Part shown: piece by piece, positions 10,473 through 19,665 of the stretch
Layout of the letters: the number at the start of each line of letters is the position of its first letter
How positions within the stretch are numbered: the stretch's first letter is position 1
Notes under the pieces: model-generated
What the model was told of the DNA's origin: nothing
What the model saw: only the letters and a program-made list of their open reading frames with translations
Database searches by the model: none
Translations under genes and position numbers: made by a program
DNA from: Thiothrix nivea DSM 5205
GTDB taxonomy: Bacteria; Pseudomonadota; Gammaproteobacteria; Thiotrichales; Thiotrichaceae
Length of the DNA: 64,000 nucleotides
Reading direction: 5' to 3'
Assembly (NCBI RefSeq): GCF_000260135.1
Contig: NZ_JH651384.1
Location: forward strand, 2,793,693 to 2,857,692

Positions 10473-11584
10473 GCAGCAGTACCCTTACCCAGCAAACGTT
10501 GCCAGCCGGTGCGGATGACCTGGCGCGCCCGCAGCAGCACGCATTCCCGCCACAAGGCCGAGTCAGGGTTGAAGAACTCGCGTAGTTCGGCGCGGATGGT
10601 TTGCGCTTGCGTCGAGGTGAAATCCGGCTCGCCTTGCGCGTACAACCAGTGGTCGTGGCGCAATACTTCCAGCATCCGCATGACGGGGTATGTGCCGTAT
10701 TCCAGCGTCAGGTACATGCCGTCGGCACGCATGGCGTCATGCCACAGGTAATCCATTAGCCCGGTCAGCGGGATGGAACAGGAATCGCCCGTTTCCGGAA
10801 TCGAAACCAGATGGCCAAACCAGTCACGCGCCTTGCGGCTGGCGGGGCTATCCGCCGGATGGTCGCAGATCAGTTCGCCGTGGCCGAAGGGGCCGAGGCC
10901 GGTGTGCAGGTCAAGCACCAGTACTTGGCGCTGCTCCAGCCGCCATTCCGCCAGCTTGCGCCCGACCAGTTGGCAGGAAAAGCTGGGGGCGTTGCCACCG
11001 TAAAACAATCCGTCGGGGTGATTGTATTGCCCACGGGTAATGGCTTGCCGCAAACGCTGTTCACCCCACTCGGTGGCGTATGCCTGCAAGCGCTGGTTGG
11101 CGGTTTGCCAATCGCCATCCGGCGGCAGGATCAGGTCGGCCAGCAAGGCGTAGTCAGCGGTTTCCGGCAACGGCTGACTAAAATCCATGCTATTGCGGTT
11201 CAAATCCACGCCAGTTTCGTTTACCCGCCGCTGATGGGAGAATCCCCACGGATTCAGCGCGTGGATCACCACCACCGCCATCTCCGCAGGTAATTCAGTT
11301 TGCGTCAGTTGCAGCAGGGTATCGTGCTGGACGGCGGAACCGGCAAAGCCTTCCACGCCATGGGTAGCGGAAACCAACACCAGCACATTGGCAGCGTTTG
11401 CATCACCCAGCCAAGCAATATCGGTAAACAACGCCTCCCCATGGACGCCAACCGCAGGATGCTGGATGGCCTCGTGCGCCAGCGGGCAAACCTGCTGTTG
11501 CAGGGCGGCCAGAAAGTTGGCGCGGGCTTGCGCATAATCCACCGGGTAGTGCTGCAATGCGGGGGAAAACAGCGGTTCAAACAT
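10469..11584 (-). CDS. DUF2817 family M14-like zinc carboxypeptidase/deacylase
   Basis: About 371 residues from the ATG at 11584, which has a GAGG box 10 bases upstream; an in-frame ATG at 11653 would add 23 poorly conserved residues. Zinc-peptidase-like motifs are seen: SATHGVEGFAGSAVQ (H-x-x-E), then NPWGFSHQRRVNETGVDLNRN, and LDLHTGLGPFG. A glutamate in MYLTLEYGTYP may be the general base. It overlaps the GNAT-C39 gene by 4 bases. It probably hydrolyses an amide or peptide bond in the product of the neighbouring ligase. Confidence 0.8.
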   Translation of the reverse strand: MFEPLFSPALQHYPVDYAQARANFLAALQQQVCPLAHEAIQHPAVGVHGEALFTDIAWLGDANAANVLVLVSATHGVEGFAGSAVQHDTLLQLTQTELPAEMAVVVIHALNPWGFSHQRRVNETGVDLNRNSMDFSQPLPETADYALLADLILPPDGDWQTANQRLQAYATEWGEQRLRQAITRGQYNHPDGLFYGGNAPSFSCQLVGRKLAEWRLEQRQVLVLDLHTGLGPFGHGELICDHPADSPASRKARDWFGHLVSIPETGDSCSIPLTGLMDYLWHDAMRADGMYLTLEYGTYPVMRMLEVLRHDHWLYAQGEPDFTSTQAQTIRAELREFFNPDSALWRECVLLRARQVIRTGWQRLLGKGTAA

Positions 11585-11669
11585 GCCAGAAAAGCCTCGC
11601 CTGGATTGCCGGAAATTAACGTGTATCCGGTGCTGGAAAGCCGTATGATGCACCGATAATCATTATGAC

Positions 11670-13157
11670 ATGAACCACGGGGTCGCCGCCTACATGCCTG
11701 GCTATTTATTACTGGTCGATGACATCAAGCACTGGAAAAAATCTTATCCCGATTACCCGGTAGTAGCGGTCAAGGATTACCTGACCGGTGAAAACGGGGG
11801 CAAGCGCCCGCACCTGCATGTCATCAACCTGTGCCGGGATTTGTCTTACCAAAGCCTTGGTTACTACGCCTCCCTGCTGGCGGAAGCACGCGGGCATCGC
11901 GTAATCCCCTCGGTCAGCACCTTGCAGGATTTGGCACGCAAAACCCTGTACGGCCCGGTGCTGGATGATCTCGATGCACTGGTCAACAAAGCGCTGGGGC
12001 AAAAGGCCCCGGATGTGGATATTTCCCGCTTCGAGATCGTGCTGCATTTTGGCAAATGCGACAGCGAAACCCTGCGCCCATTGGCACGCAAGTTGTATGA
12101 AGCCTTCCGCGTGCCGTTGCTACGGGTGGAATTTCGCCGCAATGGCCGCTGGCGTATCAGCAAACTGAAAGCCGGTTCCCTCGACAAGCTGAGTTATCCG
12201 CAGGAGCAGTTTTTCCTGCAGGTGCTGGACAAGCAGTTGCGCCAGCGCTGGAAAACGCCCGCCAGCGCCAAGCAAGCCCGTTACGACCTGGCCATCCTCT
12301 ACAATCCGGATGAAAAGCTGCCGCCGTCTGACCAGAAAGCCTTGCAGGCATTCATCCGCGCCGCCGCCGAACAGGGGATCGAGGCGGAGCTGATTACACC
12401 TAAGGATTACGGCCACCTGCTGGAATACGACGCCTTGTTCATCCGCGAAACCACGGCGTTGAACCATCACACCTATAAGTTTGCCCGCAAGGCCGCCAGC
12501 GAGGGCATGGTGGTCATTGACGACCCCGATTCGATCCGCCGCTGCGTGAACAAGATTTTCCTCAGCGAGCTGCTCACCACCCACAAGATCCCCACCCCGG
12601 CCAGCCTGATCCTGGCCAAGGGCGAGCTGGAACGGGCGGAACAGCAACTCGGCTACCCGCTGGTGCTGAAGATTCCGGACGGCTCGTTTTCGCGCGGCAT
12701 GTACAAAGCTGCCACCCGCGCAGAAATGGCGACAGCGGCGGCGGAACTGTTCAAGCATTCCGAACTGATCCTGGCGCAGGCTTACACCTACACCGAATTC
12801 GACTGGCGCATCGGCGTGCTCAATGGCGAAGCCTTGTATGCCTGCCGTTATTTCATGTCACGTGGCCATTGGCAAATCATTGATCACAATGCAGGCGGCA
12901 AAATCAAGGAAGGCAAATGGGAAACCCTGCCGGTGGCGGATGCCCCGGTGGAAGTGTTGGCGACGGCGCTGAAGGCTGCAAGCCTGATCGGCGACGGTTT
13001 GTATGGCGTCGACCTGAAGCAGACCGACAAAGGTGTGCTGGTCATCGAGGTCAACGACAACCCCAGCCTGGAATACGGGGTGGAAGACAAGGTGTTGGGC
13101 AAGCAGCTTTACCAGCGTATCATGGGCGAATTCCGGCGGCGGCTGGAGCAAACCTAG
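11670..13157 (+). CDS. RimK-like ATP-grasp amidoligase with N-terminal extension
   Basis: About 495 residues. An N-terminal RimK-associated domain (residues 1-190) precedes the ATP-grasp fold (about 270-490) with LVLKIPDGSFSRGMYKA as the ATP-binding strand and GVDLKQTDKGVLVIEVNDNPSLEYG holding the Mg-binding Asp/Glu/Asn residues. The start may instead be the ATG at 11694 (MPGYLLLVDD). It is transcribed divergently from the DUF2817 and GNAT-C39 genes, 85 bases away. It is likely to add amino acids, such as glutamate, to a peptide or protein. The target is not encoded nearby. Confidence 0.82.
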   Translation: MNHGVAAYMPGYLLLVDDIKHWKKSYPDYPVVAVKDYLTGENGGKRPHLHVINLCRDLSYQSLGYYASLLAEARGHRVIPSVSTLQDLARKTLYGPVLDDLDALVNKALGQKAPDVDISRFEIVLHFGKCDSETLRPLARKLYEAFRVPLLRVEFRRNGRWRISKLKAGSLDKLSYPQEQFFLQVLDKQLRQRWKTPASAKQARYDLAILYNPDEKLPPSDQKALQAFIRAAAEQGIEAELITPKDYGHLLEYDALFIRETTALNHHTYKFARKAASEGMVVIDDPDSIRRCVNKIFLSELLTTHKIPTPASLILAKGELERAEQQLGYPLVLKIPDGSFSRGMYKAATRAEMATAAAELFKHSELILAQAYTYTEFDWRIGVLNGEALYACRYFMSRGHWQIIDHNAGGKIKEGKWETLPVADAPVEVLATALKAASLIGDGLYGVDLKQTDKGVLVIEVNDNPSLEYGVEDKVLGKQLYQRIMGEFRRRLEQT

Positions 13158-13181
13158 GGTAGCAGTAGACAAGGAGTATCA

Positions 13182-13838
13182 ATGGACGCGGAATTCTGGC
13201 ACGAACGCTGGCAAAAAAACCAGATCGGTTTCCACCAGCACGAAATCAACAGCCACTTGCAGGCATTCTGGAACAACCTGGTAGTGCCGGTAGGCAGCCG
13301 GATTTTTGTGCCGCTGTGTGGCAAAAGCCGCGACATGTTGTGGTTACGCTCCCTGGGTCTGGGGGTAACGGGTGTGGAAATCAGCCCGATTGCCGTGCAC
13401 GATTTCTTCAAAGAAAACGGCCTGGAGCCGATCGTCACCCGACACGGCAAGTTTGAGCGTTGGGAGGCGGATGGGCTGGTGATTTTGCAGGGCAACTTTT
13501 TCGACCTGACAGCGGCGGAGGTGGCGGATTGCGCCGGTGTGTTCGACCGTGCTTCCCTGATTGCGCTGCCGCCAGCGATGCGCGAACGCTATGCGCAACA
13601 CCTGATGGCAATTCTGCCACGCCACATCCAGATCTTGCTGGTCACGCTGGAATACGACCAGCAGGAAATGGGCGGGCCGCCGTTCGCGGTGCATGAGGCC
13701 GAAGTGCGGGCGTTGTATGAGGGCAAGTACCAGGTAGACCGCTTGCTGGCCATCAATGCGCTGGATGATGAGCCGGGGTTCCGCCAGCGCGGGTTGACCC
13801 GGTTGGCGGAAAAGGTTTATTTGCTGACGCCGCGTTAA
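13182..13838 (+). CDS. tpm: Thiopurine S-methyltransferase family enzyme
   Basis: 218 residues, full length. SAM-binding motifs are seen: FVPLCGKSRDMLWLRSLG near residues 43-60, GVEISPIAV, and an acidic CAGVFDRASLIALPPAMR segment typical of bacterial Tpm. Methylates thiol, and in bacteria selenium or tellurium, compounds using S-adenosylmethionine. It starts 24 bases after the ATP-grasp gene on the same strand. The 3' end overlaps the convergent gene by 4 bases. Confidence 0.88.
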   Translation: MDAEFWHERWQKNQIGFHQHEINSHLQAFWNNLVVPVGSRIFVPLCGKSRDMLWLRSLGLGVTGVEISPIAVHDFFKENGLEPIVTRHGKFERWEADGLVILQGNFFDLTAAEVADCAGVFDRASLIALPPAMRERYAQHLMAILPRHIQILLVTLEYDQQEMGGPPFAVHEAEVRALYEGKYQVDRLLAINALDDEPGFRQRGLTRLAEKVYLLTPR

Positions 13839-15568
13839 GGTACGCCGCTTGCCGCTGCTTGTTGGTATTCGGCGCGCACCTGTTCCACGCGGAGTTGCAG
13901 CTTGTCGATGAATTCAGCCAGTTTCTGCCGTTTGGCAGGGTCTTCTACCTTGGGCAGCAGCCGGTTGGCGGAGGCAAAGTCCGTGATCATCGCGTAGCCG
14001 GAAGCCAGTTGCACGAAACTGCTGGAACGCGGCTCAACGCCTTCCGGCAAGGTGTCGGTCAGCTTGCTGGCTTCTGCCAGCACCTTCTGGGCGGCAATCT
14101 GGTTGCCGAACAGGGTTTGTTCGTTGGCCAAACGGGCGAGCAGCTCGATTTTTCTGCTGGTTTCCGGCAGTGACAGGGCTTTTTCGGTGGCTTGTTGCAG
14201 GCTTTGGCCTGCTTGTTCCCACTCATCCCGCATCAGGTGTGCTTTGCTGATGCCGCCCAGGATCAGGGCTTGCTGGGTCACGTCCTGGGTTTTTTCCAGT
14301 TCCTGCTGGATACGGGCGATGGTTTTCTGGGCGTTTTCCGGCTGCCGGTGTTGCCATTGCCATTCAGCGATGTCCAGCATCAGCAGGGTGCGGGGGTAGG
14401 CTTCGCTGGTTTGTTCGATAATGGTGTTGGTGAGGTCAGCTTCGTCCAGTTTCAGCAGTTGCAGGATACGGCGGCGGCTTTCGGCGTGTTCGTCCTGCGT
14501 GATCTGGAAACGTGGGGCGGCGAGTTGCTGGCTTTCCATTTCGGTGATGGCGGTGGCGGATACCTGAGTTTTAACTTGCCGTTCGGTGGTTTCCTCGGGT
14601 GTTTCGGGTTTTTTTGCGTCACTTTTGAGGGCTTCGGTCATTTTGGCCTGGGTTTGTTCGCGTTGTTGCTGTTGTTGTTGCTGTTGTTGTTGCTCCGGTG
14701 AAGGGGCTTGTTTGGCTTGCGGGTTGGTGTCGCTGGCGTTGCCTTCAGCGGCAGCATCCATGGCACCACCCGGGCCTGCCGCACCCATATTTTGTTGCAG
14801 CTTTTCAGCCATCTTGGTGGCTTTTTGCATGGAAGCCATCATGGCCTCTTCCTGCTTCTTTTCGGCTTCTGCCGCAGCTTCGGCGGCGGCTGCTTCCTGC
14901 TGGGCGATTTCTTCCTCGGTAGGCTGGTTCAGGTAATAGACCGTGCCGAAAGTGATGCTGAGTGTTGCTACCACGGCGGCAATCTTGACGCCAATCTTAT
15001 CAGGCTTTTCAGCCAGGCCGAGGCGACGGCGGGCTTCCTGTTGCAGCATGGCTTCTTCGTCCTGCTTGGCGCGCTCCAGCACTTCGCGGATGCGTTTGGA
15101 GCGCTCGTTTTCGTGCTTTTGCTGCTCGGACTTGATCACCTCTTGCAGGCGCTGCTTCTGGTGGTAGCGTTCGCCGACGATGCCGCAGACTTCGCAGATT
15201 TCCAGGCGGCCATCCTTTTGCTCCTTGCGCTTGGGTTGTTGGTGGCCACAGGCGGGGCAGGTGTAAACGGCGGCTTCGGCTTCAGATTGTTCTGCTTCCT
15301 TGGGGACGATTTGCAGGGTGGGGCGGATGTCGCATTGCACTTGCAGCGGCAGCAGTTGCTGGATGATGGCTTCGGCTTCCGCCTGGGTGATGTTGTCGCG
15401 GATCGAAACCATGCCGTTGTTGAACAGCAGCGCGTCCGACAGTTTGAATTCCAGATGGGGGCTGTGGTCGTTGAGCTGGGTAAGAATTTCCCGTACCAAG
15501 GCTTCGACAGGTTTGTCGGAGCTGTGCCCGGTGACAACAAGGTCAAAGAGTTGTTGTGGTTCTGACAT
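13835..15568 (-). CDS. Zinc-ribbon, single-TM protein with polyQ linker and helical C-terminus, unknown function
   Basis: 577 residues in distinct blocks. Residues 1-90 form an alpha/beta domain. Cys pairs at 104/107 and 125/128 form a zinc ribbon (TCPACGH and ICEVCGI). A long charged coiled-coil runs over 130-185. One membrane helix lies at about 192-213. An Ala/Glu coiled-coil follows, then a run of ten Gln near residue 300, and finally a helical repeat region (about 370-570) resembling TPR-type repeats. No family is recognised. The fold suggests a cytoplasmic zinc module tethered to the membrane with a large periplasmic or cytoplasmic scaffold. It is convergent with tpm. Confidence 0.7.
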   Translation of the reverse strand: MSEPQQLFDLVVTGHSSDKPVEALVREILTQLNDHSPHLEFKLSDALLFNNGMVSIRDNITQAEAEAIIQQLLPLQVQCDIRPTLQIVPKEAEQSEAEAAVYTCPACGHQQPKRKEQKDGRLEICEVCGIVGERYHQKQRLQEVIKSEQQKHENERSKRIREVLERAKQDEEAMLQQEARRRLGLAEKPDKIGVKIAAVVATLSITFGTVYYLNQPTEEEIAQQEAAAAEAAAEAEKKQEEAMMASMQKATKMAEKLQQNMGAAGPGGAMDAAAEGNASDTNPQAKQAPSPEQQQQQQQQQQREQTQAKMTEALKSDAKKPETPEETTERQVKTQVSATAITEMESQQLAAPRFQITQDEHAESRRRILQLLKLDEADLTNTIIEQTSEAYPRTLLMLDIAEWQWQHRQPENAQKTIARIQQELEKTQDVTQQALILGGISKAHLMRDEWEQAGQSLQQATEKALSLPETSRKIELLARLANEQTLFGNQIAAQKVLAEASKLTDTLPEGVEPRSSSFVQLASGYAMITDFASANRLLPKVEDPAKRQKLAEFIDKLQLRVEQVRAEYQQAAASGVP

Positions 15569-15668
15569 GGCCTTTATCCGCTATTTTTATTGTCTGCCTG
15601 AGCGAGGCGATAAGGGCTAAAGGGTAAAGGCGCTGTGGTGGGCTGTAAACAATGGGCTGATAAGCGCG

Positions 15669-15947
15669 TCAGTGTTTGGCGGAATCCTGCGGGGGTTTGC
15701 TGCACGGTTGCCCTTGGCAGCAGCTTGCGTGCAGGGGTTCCGGAACCGGGTCGATGCCGCCTTCATGCCAGGGGTTGCAGCGCCCAATGCGGCGGATGGC
15801 CAGCCAGCTTCCACGCATTGCGCCATGTTTTTCGATGGCTTCATGGGCGTAATGCGAGCAGGTGGGGTAAAAGCGGCAGTTGCTGCCCAACAACGGGCTG
15901 AGGACAAGCTGGTAGCCACGGATAACAAGCATCAGTATTCGTTTCAT
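15669..15947 (-). CDS. yidD: Membrane protein insertion efficiency factor YidD
   Basis: 92 residues with the family signature: an amphipathic [31 protein letters not shown], then [24 protein letters not shown]. The three conserved Cys residues are present. It aids YidC-dependent insertion of inner-membrane proteins. It is usually located with rnpA and yidC, but here it stands apart from them. The C-terminal tail has extra Cys residues (SCCQGQPC). Confidence 0.9.
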   Translation of the reverse strand: MKRILMLVIRGYQLVLSPLLGSNCRFYPTCSHYAHEAIEKHGAMRGSWLAIRRIGRCNPWHEGGIDPVPEPLHASCCQGQPCSKPPQDSAKH

Positions 15948-15999
15948 GCGCTTACTTTAAACCTGGCAAGGCAATGGGACAAGCTTCATGCGGGGGTGT

Positions 16000-16734
16000 T
16001 CAGGTGATGGCTTTCAGCGCCAGCGACAGGCTGGCCAGTAACAGCAGGAGGCCGATCAGGCGCGTCATTTGCGCATGGGTGAGGCCGGTATGTACGTGCC
16101 CGCCCAGCCACAGCGCGCCCAGCATCAGCGGCAATGCGCCCAGCGCGCTCCACCACACAGTTTGCAACAGGAGCAACCCCGCGCCGAGGAAGGTGGCGAT
16201 ACGCACAGCCCCTTCCAGAAAAAACAGCGCGGAAAAGCTTGCCCGTAACAGGCTTTTGTCATGGATGCGGTGGTTGAGGTAAATGACGTAAGGCGGCCCG
16301 CCAGTGCCGAACAGGGCACCGACCGTGCCGCCGGTCAAGGCTGCCGGTACTGCCCACCAACGCGACACCGGCTTTTCACCCTTGATGTTCAGCAGGCTGC
16401 GGATGGCGAATATCAGCACAAACGCCGCCAATGCCAGCAGCATTGGCAGGGCGGGCAGGTTGACCAGCAGATGGGTTCCCACTACTACGCCGATGATGCT
16501 GAAGGGGATCAGCGCGCCAACCTCCCTCCATTGCACCCGCTTGAGATCCAGCCCGCCCATGACCAGCGAGGCAGTGAAATCCAGCAGCAGGATCAGCGGA
16601 ACCACAAACGTCAGCGGCAGGAACAAGGCCAGCAAGGGCACGGCAATCAAGCCCGAGCCAAACCCGGCAATGCCACGGATGAAATACGCCAGCAGCACGA
16701 TCGCTGCTGACAGGCCATATTGCCAGGGTTCCAC
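16000..16734 (-). CDS. TauE/SafE-family membrane permease (sulfite exporter family)
   Basis: 244 residues with about eight membrane segments and the family motif GIAGFGSGLIAVPLLALFLP near residue 22, repeated weakly in the second half (GGTVGALFGTGGPPYVIYL). The GTG start overlaps the hisI stop (TAGTG), so it is translationally coupled to hisI. Members export sulfite, sulfoacetate and related anions. In a sulfur oxidiser sulfite export is plausible but not shown. Confidence 0.78.
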   Translation of the reverse strand: MEPWQYGLSAAIVLLAYFIRGIAGFGSGLIAVPLLALFLPLTFVVPLILLLDFTASLVMGGLDLKRVQWREVGALIPFSIIGVVVGTHLLVNLPALPMLLALAAFVLIFAIRSLLNIKGEKPVSRWWAVPAALTGGTVGALFGTGGPPYVIYLNHRIHDKSLLRASFSALFFLEGAVRIATFLGAGLLLLQTVWWSALGALPLMLGALWLGGHVHTGLTHAQMTRLIGLLLLLASLSLALKAIT

Positions 16735-17123
16735 TAGGCGTAGAGCGTTTTGGGGTCGATAAGCACTTCGCGGTCAATGATGACCTGATCGCCCTTCACT
16801 TTGTTGTAAAAGCAGGAACGCCGCCCGGTATGGCAGGCAGGCCCAAGCTGGTCGACCAGCAGCAGGATGGTGTCGGCGTCGCAGTCGTAGCGGAATTCCT
16901 TCAACGCCTGCACCTGGCCGGAGGATTCGCCCTTGCGCCAGAATTTATTGCGTGAGCGAGACCAATAGCAGACACGCCCGGTTTGTAACGTTTCTTCAAT
17001 ACTGGCGCGGTTCATCCATGCCATCATCAGCACTTCATTGCTGTCATATTGCTGGGCAATGGCGGGAATCAGACCGTCGGCATTGTATTTGAGGGAATCG
17101 AGGGCTTCGGCAAGCGCAGTCAT
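16734..17123 (-). CDS. hisI: Phosphoribosyl-AMP cyclohydrolase
   Basis: 129 residues. Catalyses the third step of histidine synthesis, opening the purine ring of PR-AMP. Motifs include EVLMMAWMNRASIEET, YWSRSRNKFWRKGESSG, DCDADTILLLVDQLGPACHTGRRSCF with the metal-binding Asp/Asp and Cys residues. The ATG at 17123 overlaps the stop of the DUF971 gene by one base. No hisE domain is fused. Confidence 0.92.
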   Translation of the reverse strand: MTALAEALDSLKYNADGLIPAIAQQYDSNEVLMMAWMNRASIEETLQTGRVCYWSRSRNKFWRKGESSGQVQALKEFRYDCDADTILLLVDQLGPACHTGRRSCFYNKVKGDQVIIDREVLIDPKTLYA

Positions 17124-17488
17124 TAAATCACCTGCCCCGGTGCTTTGCGTTGGTAGCCAGCCGCTTCCAGCTTGGCCAAGTATTCCGCCCAATACTGCTC
17201 CATATTCTTGCCCAGGTCGTAGAGCAGGTTCCAGTCGTAGATGCCGCTATCGTGGTTGTCGTCAAAGGTGAGCTGGACGGCGTAATGCCCAACCGGCTCA
17301 ATGCCCTTGATGTTCACGTCTTCCTTGCCGATTTGCAGCTTTTCCTGCCCCGGCCCGTGGCCGCGTACCTCGGCGGAGGGGGAATTGACCCGCAGGTATT
17401 CGCAGCTCAGTGCATGTACTTCGTCGCCCGGCCAGGTGATCAGCAGTTCGCGGGTTTTCTGGTTCAGGGTAATGTCAATCGGTGTCAT
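17123..17488 (-). CDS. DUF971 (GBBH-like N-terminal) protein
   Basis: 121 residues. It has the DUF971 motif ITLNQKTRELLITWPGDEVHALSCEYLRVNSPSAEVRGHG, a fold shared with the N-terminal domain of gamma-butyrobetaine hydroxylase. ATG 17488 is chosen over 17518 because the shorter form matches the domain start. It is coupled to hisI (TAATG overlap). Function unknown; the domain is often linked to iron-sulfur or hslVU neighbourhoods, and here it directly follows hslU. Confidence 0.82.
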   Translation of the reverse strand: MTPIDITLNQKTRELLITWPGDEVHALSCEYLRVNSPSAEVRGHGPGQEKLQIGKEDVNIKGIEPVGHYAVQLTFDDNHDSGIYDWNLLYDLGKNMEQYWAEYLAKLEAAGYQRKAPGQVI

Positions 17489-17501
17489 CTCAAATCTCAC
17501 G

Positions 17502-17570
17502 GTAGGGGCGTATTGCATACGCCCTGGGGCATTTCGGGTTCCGGTATGGGCGTATGCAATACGCCCCTAC
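17502..17570. repeat. Inverted repeat with 23-bp perfect arms that supplies the hslU stop codon
   Basis: Arms 17502-17524 and 17548-17570 are perfect reverse complements around a 23-base spacer. The right arm contains CTA at 17567-17569, the complement of the hslU stop TAG. Such REP/palindrome units are often multi-copy. It could form a strong hairpin at the hslU mRNA 3' end. It lacks a U-tract, so it is not a classical terminator. Confidence 0.85.
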
Positions 17571-18934
17571 AGGATGTAACGGCTCAGGTCTTCATCCTTG
17601 ACCAGTTCGCCAAGGGTGTTGTTGACGTATTCAGCATCAACCGTCATCTGGTTGTCGCAATCCGGCGCGTCGAACAGCACGTTTTCCAGCAGGCGCTCGA
17701 CCACGGTATGCAGGCGGCGCGCGCCGATGTTTTCGGTGCGTTCGTTGACCTCGAAAGCAATTTCAGCGATGCGGCGGATCGCATCCGGCGTGAAATGCAG
17801 TTCCACGCCCTCGGTTTTCAGCAAGCCTTCGTACTGCTCAGTCAGGGATGCATTCGGCTCGGTGAGGATGCGCTCGAAGTCGTTGGCGCTGAGGGCGTCC
17901 ATTTCTACACGAATGGGTAGCCGACCTTGTAATTCCGGTATTAAATCGGAGGGTTTGGAAACGTGGAACGCACCCGAGGCAATGAACAGGATGTGGTCGG
18001 TCTTGACCATGCCGTATTTGGTATTGACGGTACAGCCTTCAATCAGCGGCAGCAGGTCACGCTGCACACCTTCGCGGGAAACGTCCGCACCGCTAGTCTG
18101 GCCGCTGCGCGCCACCTTGTCGATTTCGTCCAGGAACACGATGCCGGTTTGCTCGACCGCGAACAGGGCGCGTTGCTTGAGTTCCTCTTCGTTGACCATC
18201 TTGTGTGCTTCTTCCTCGGTCAGCACCTTGAGCGCATCCTTGATCTTCATCTTGCGTTTGCGCTTTTTGTTGCTACCGATGTTCTGGAACATGCTTTGCA
18301 ACTGGCTGGCCATTTCTTCCATGCCCGGCGGGGTCATGATTTCCACGCTTGCGCCGCCGACGGCTACGTCCAGCTCAATTTCCTTGTCGTCCAGCTCGCC
18401 CTCGCGCAGCTTCTTGCGGAATTTCTGGCGGGTGGCGGAATCTTCACGCGCAGGCTTGGCGGGTTCTTCATCGCCGTTGGATAGCCATTCGTTGGTCGGT
18501 GTTTCCTTGCGCGGGGCAGGCAGCAGGATGTCGAGGATGCGCTCTGCAGCCGCTTCCTGGGCGCGGTAGTTGACTTTGGCAACTTCCTGTTCGCGCATCA
18601 TCTTCATTGCCATGTCGGCGAGGTCGCGGATGATGGAATCAACTTCCTTGCCCACGTAACCGACTTCGGTGAACTTGGTGGCTTCCACCTTGATGAAAGG
18701 CGCGTTGGCCAGCTTGGCGAGGCGGCGGGCAATTTCGGTTTTGCCCACGCCCGTCGGGCCGATCATCAGGATGTTTTTCGGGGTGACTTCGTGGCGCAGC
18801 GTTTCATCCAGTTGCTGACGCCGCCAGCGGTTGCGCAGGGCAATGGCGACGGAACGTTTGGCCTTGTCCTGACCAATCACATGCTTGTCCAGCTCCTGGA
18901 CGATTTCGCGGGGGGTCATGGTCGCAACAGGCAT
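17567..18934 (-). CDS. hslU: ATP-dependent protease ATPase subunit HslU
   Basis: 455 residues, normal length for the family. Walker A is [18 protein letters not shown], Walker B is [12 protein letters not shown], and the sensor-2 region ([19 protein letters not shown]) is present, together with the C-terminal tail EDLSRYIL that docks into HslV. Unfolds substrates and feeds them to HslV. The start overlaps the hslV stop by one base. The inserted I-domain lies in the middle (about residues 110-240). Confidence 0.95.
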   Translation of the reverse strand: MPVATMTPREIVQELDKHVIGQDKAKRSVAIALRNRWRRQQLDETLRHEVTPKNILMIGPTGVGKTEIARRLAKLANAPFIKVEATKFTEVGYVGKEVDSIIRDLADMAMKMMREQEVAKVNYRAQEAAAERILDILLPAPRKETPTNEWLSNGDEEPAKPAREDSATRQKFRKKLREGELDDKEIELDVAVGGASVEIMTPPGMEEMASQLQSMFQNIGSNKKRKRKMKIKDALKVLTEEEAHKMVNEEELKQRALFAVEQTGIVFLDEIDKVARSGQTSGADVSREGVQRDLLPLIEGCTVNTKYGMVKTDHILFIASGAFHVSKPSDLIPELQGRLPIRVEMDALSANDFERILTEPNASLTEQYEGLLKTEGVELHFTPDAIRRIAEIAFEVNERTENIGARRLHTVVERLLENVLFDAPDCDNQMTVDAEYVNNTLGELVKDEDLSRYIL

Positions 18935-19467
18935 CAGAGTTCCTCGATGGTCAGGTTGTGGTTGCTGTAAATGCAGATGTCGGCGGCGATGTGCAGCCCT
19001 TTTTCGACGATTTCGCGGGCGGAAAGCTCGGTGTTTTCCAGCAGGGCGCGCGCGCCAGCTAAGGCGAAGGAACCGCCGGAACCGATGGCGATCAGGTCGT
19101 TTTCCTGTTCCACCACATCACCATTACCCGTGATCAGCAGGGAAGCAGTGGCGTCGGCCACGATCAGTAGCGCTTCGAGGCGGCGCAACATGCGGTCGGT
19201 ACGCCAGTCTTTGGCGAGTTCCACCGCCGCGCGGGTCAGGTTGCCGTTATGTGCCTGCAACTTGCTTTCAAAGCGCTCAAACAGGGTGAAGGCGTCGGCA
19301 GTGCCGCCTGCGAAACCGGCCAGTACCTTGTCGTTGTAGAGGCGTCGCACCTTGCGGGCATTGCCTTTCAGCATGGTGTTGCCTAGCGTGACCTGTCCGT
19401 CACCACCGACCACGACTTTCCCGTCGCGGCGCACGCTGAGTATGGTGGTTCCCCGGTATTGTTCCAT
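18934..19467 (-). CDS. hslV: ATP-dependent protease peptidase subunit HslV
   Basis: 177 residues. The threonine protease of the HslUV complex. The N-terminal Thr nucleophile lies in [20 protein letters not shown]; a short MEQYRG extension must be removed to expose it, as in many proteobacterial HslV proteins. Typical [18 protein letters not shown] and [17 protein letters not shown] segments follow. First gene of the hslVU-DUF971-hisI-TauE run. Confidence 0.95.
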   Translation of the reverse strand: MEQYRGTTILSVRRDGKVVVGGDGQVTLGNTMLKGNARKVRRLYNDKVLAGFAGGTADAFTLFERFESKLQAHNGNLTRAAVELAKDWRTDRMLRRLEALLIVADATASLLITGNGDVVEQENDLIAIGSGGSFALAGARALLENTELSAREIVEKGLHIAADICIYSNHNLTIEEL

Positions 19468-19613
19468 TGCGGCTCCAGAATCTTTGTCAGGGCTATAGAT
19501 TGTGGGTAAGGAGCGCGAATTTCAAGGTTTGGGAGTGTTTGAGTTTGCATCCTGTTTCACTCAGGCAGTGTTTTATCTGCATAGGCAAACCGGTAAGGGC
19601 GAAGTACAAATAA

Positions 19614-19641
19614 AAAAGACGCCTGCGGAGAGGCGTCTTTT
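19614..19641 (-). terminator. Rho-independent terminator downstream of the sulfur globule gene
   Basis: Perfect 11-bp stem (19614-19624 with 19631-19641) around a six-base loop, with A/T runs on both flanks, so it may work in both directions. Lies 25 bases past the stop at 19666. Confidence 0.85.
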
Positions 19642-19665
19642 GGGAATCAGCTGGGGAAAAACTGA

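Noticed and set aside
14640-14700. Trinucleotide repeat as a regulatory microsatellite
   Set aside because: It encodes the Gln tract of the minus-strand gene and is in frame, so coding is a sufficient explanation, although length variation could still occur.
14192-15565. Large hydrophobic plus-strand frames
   Set aside because: Antisense shadows of the 577-residue zinc-ribbon gene; Leu/Phe runs come from the complement of Gln and Glu codons.
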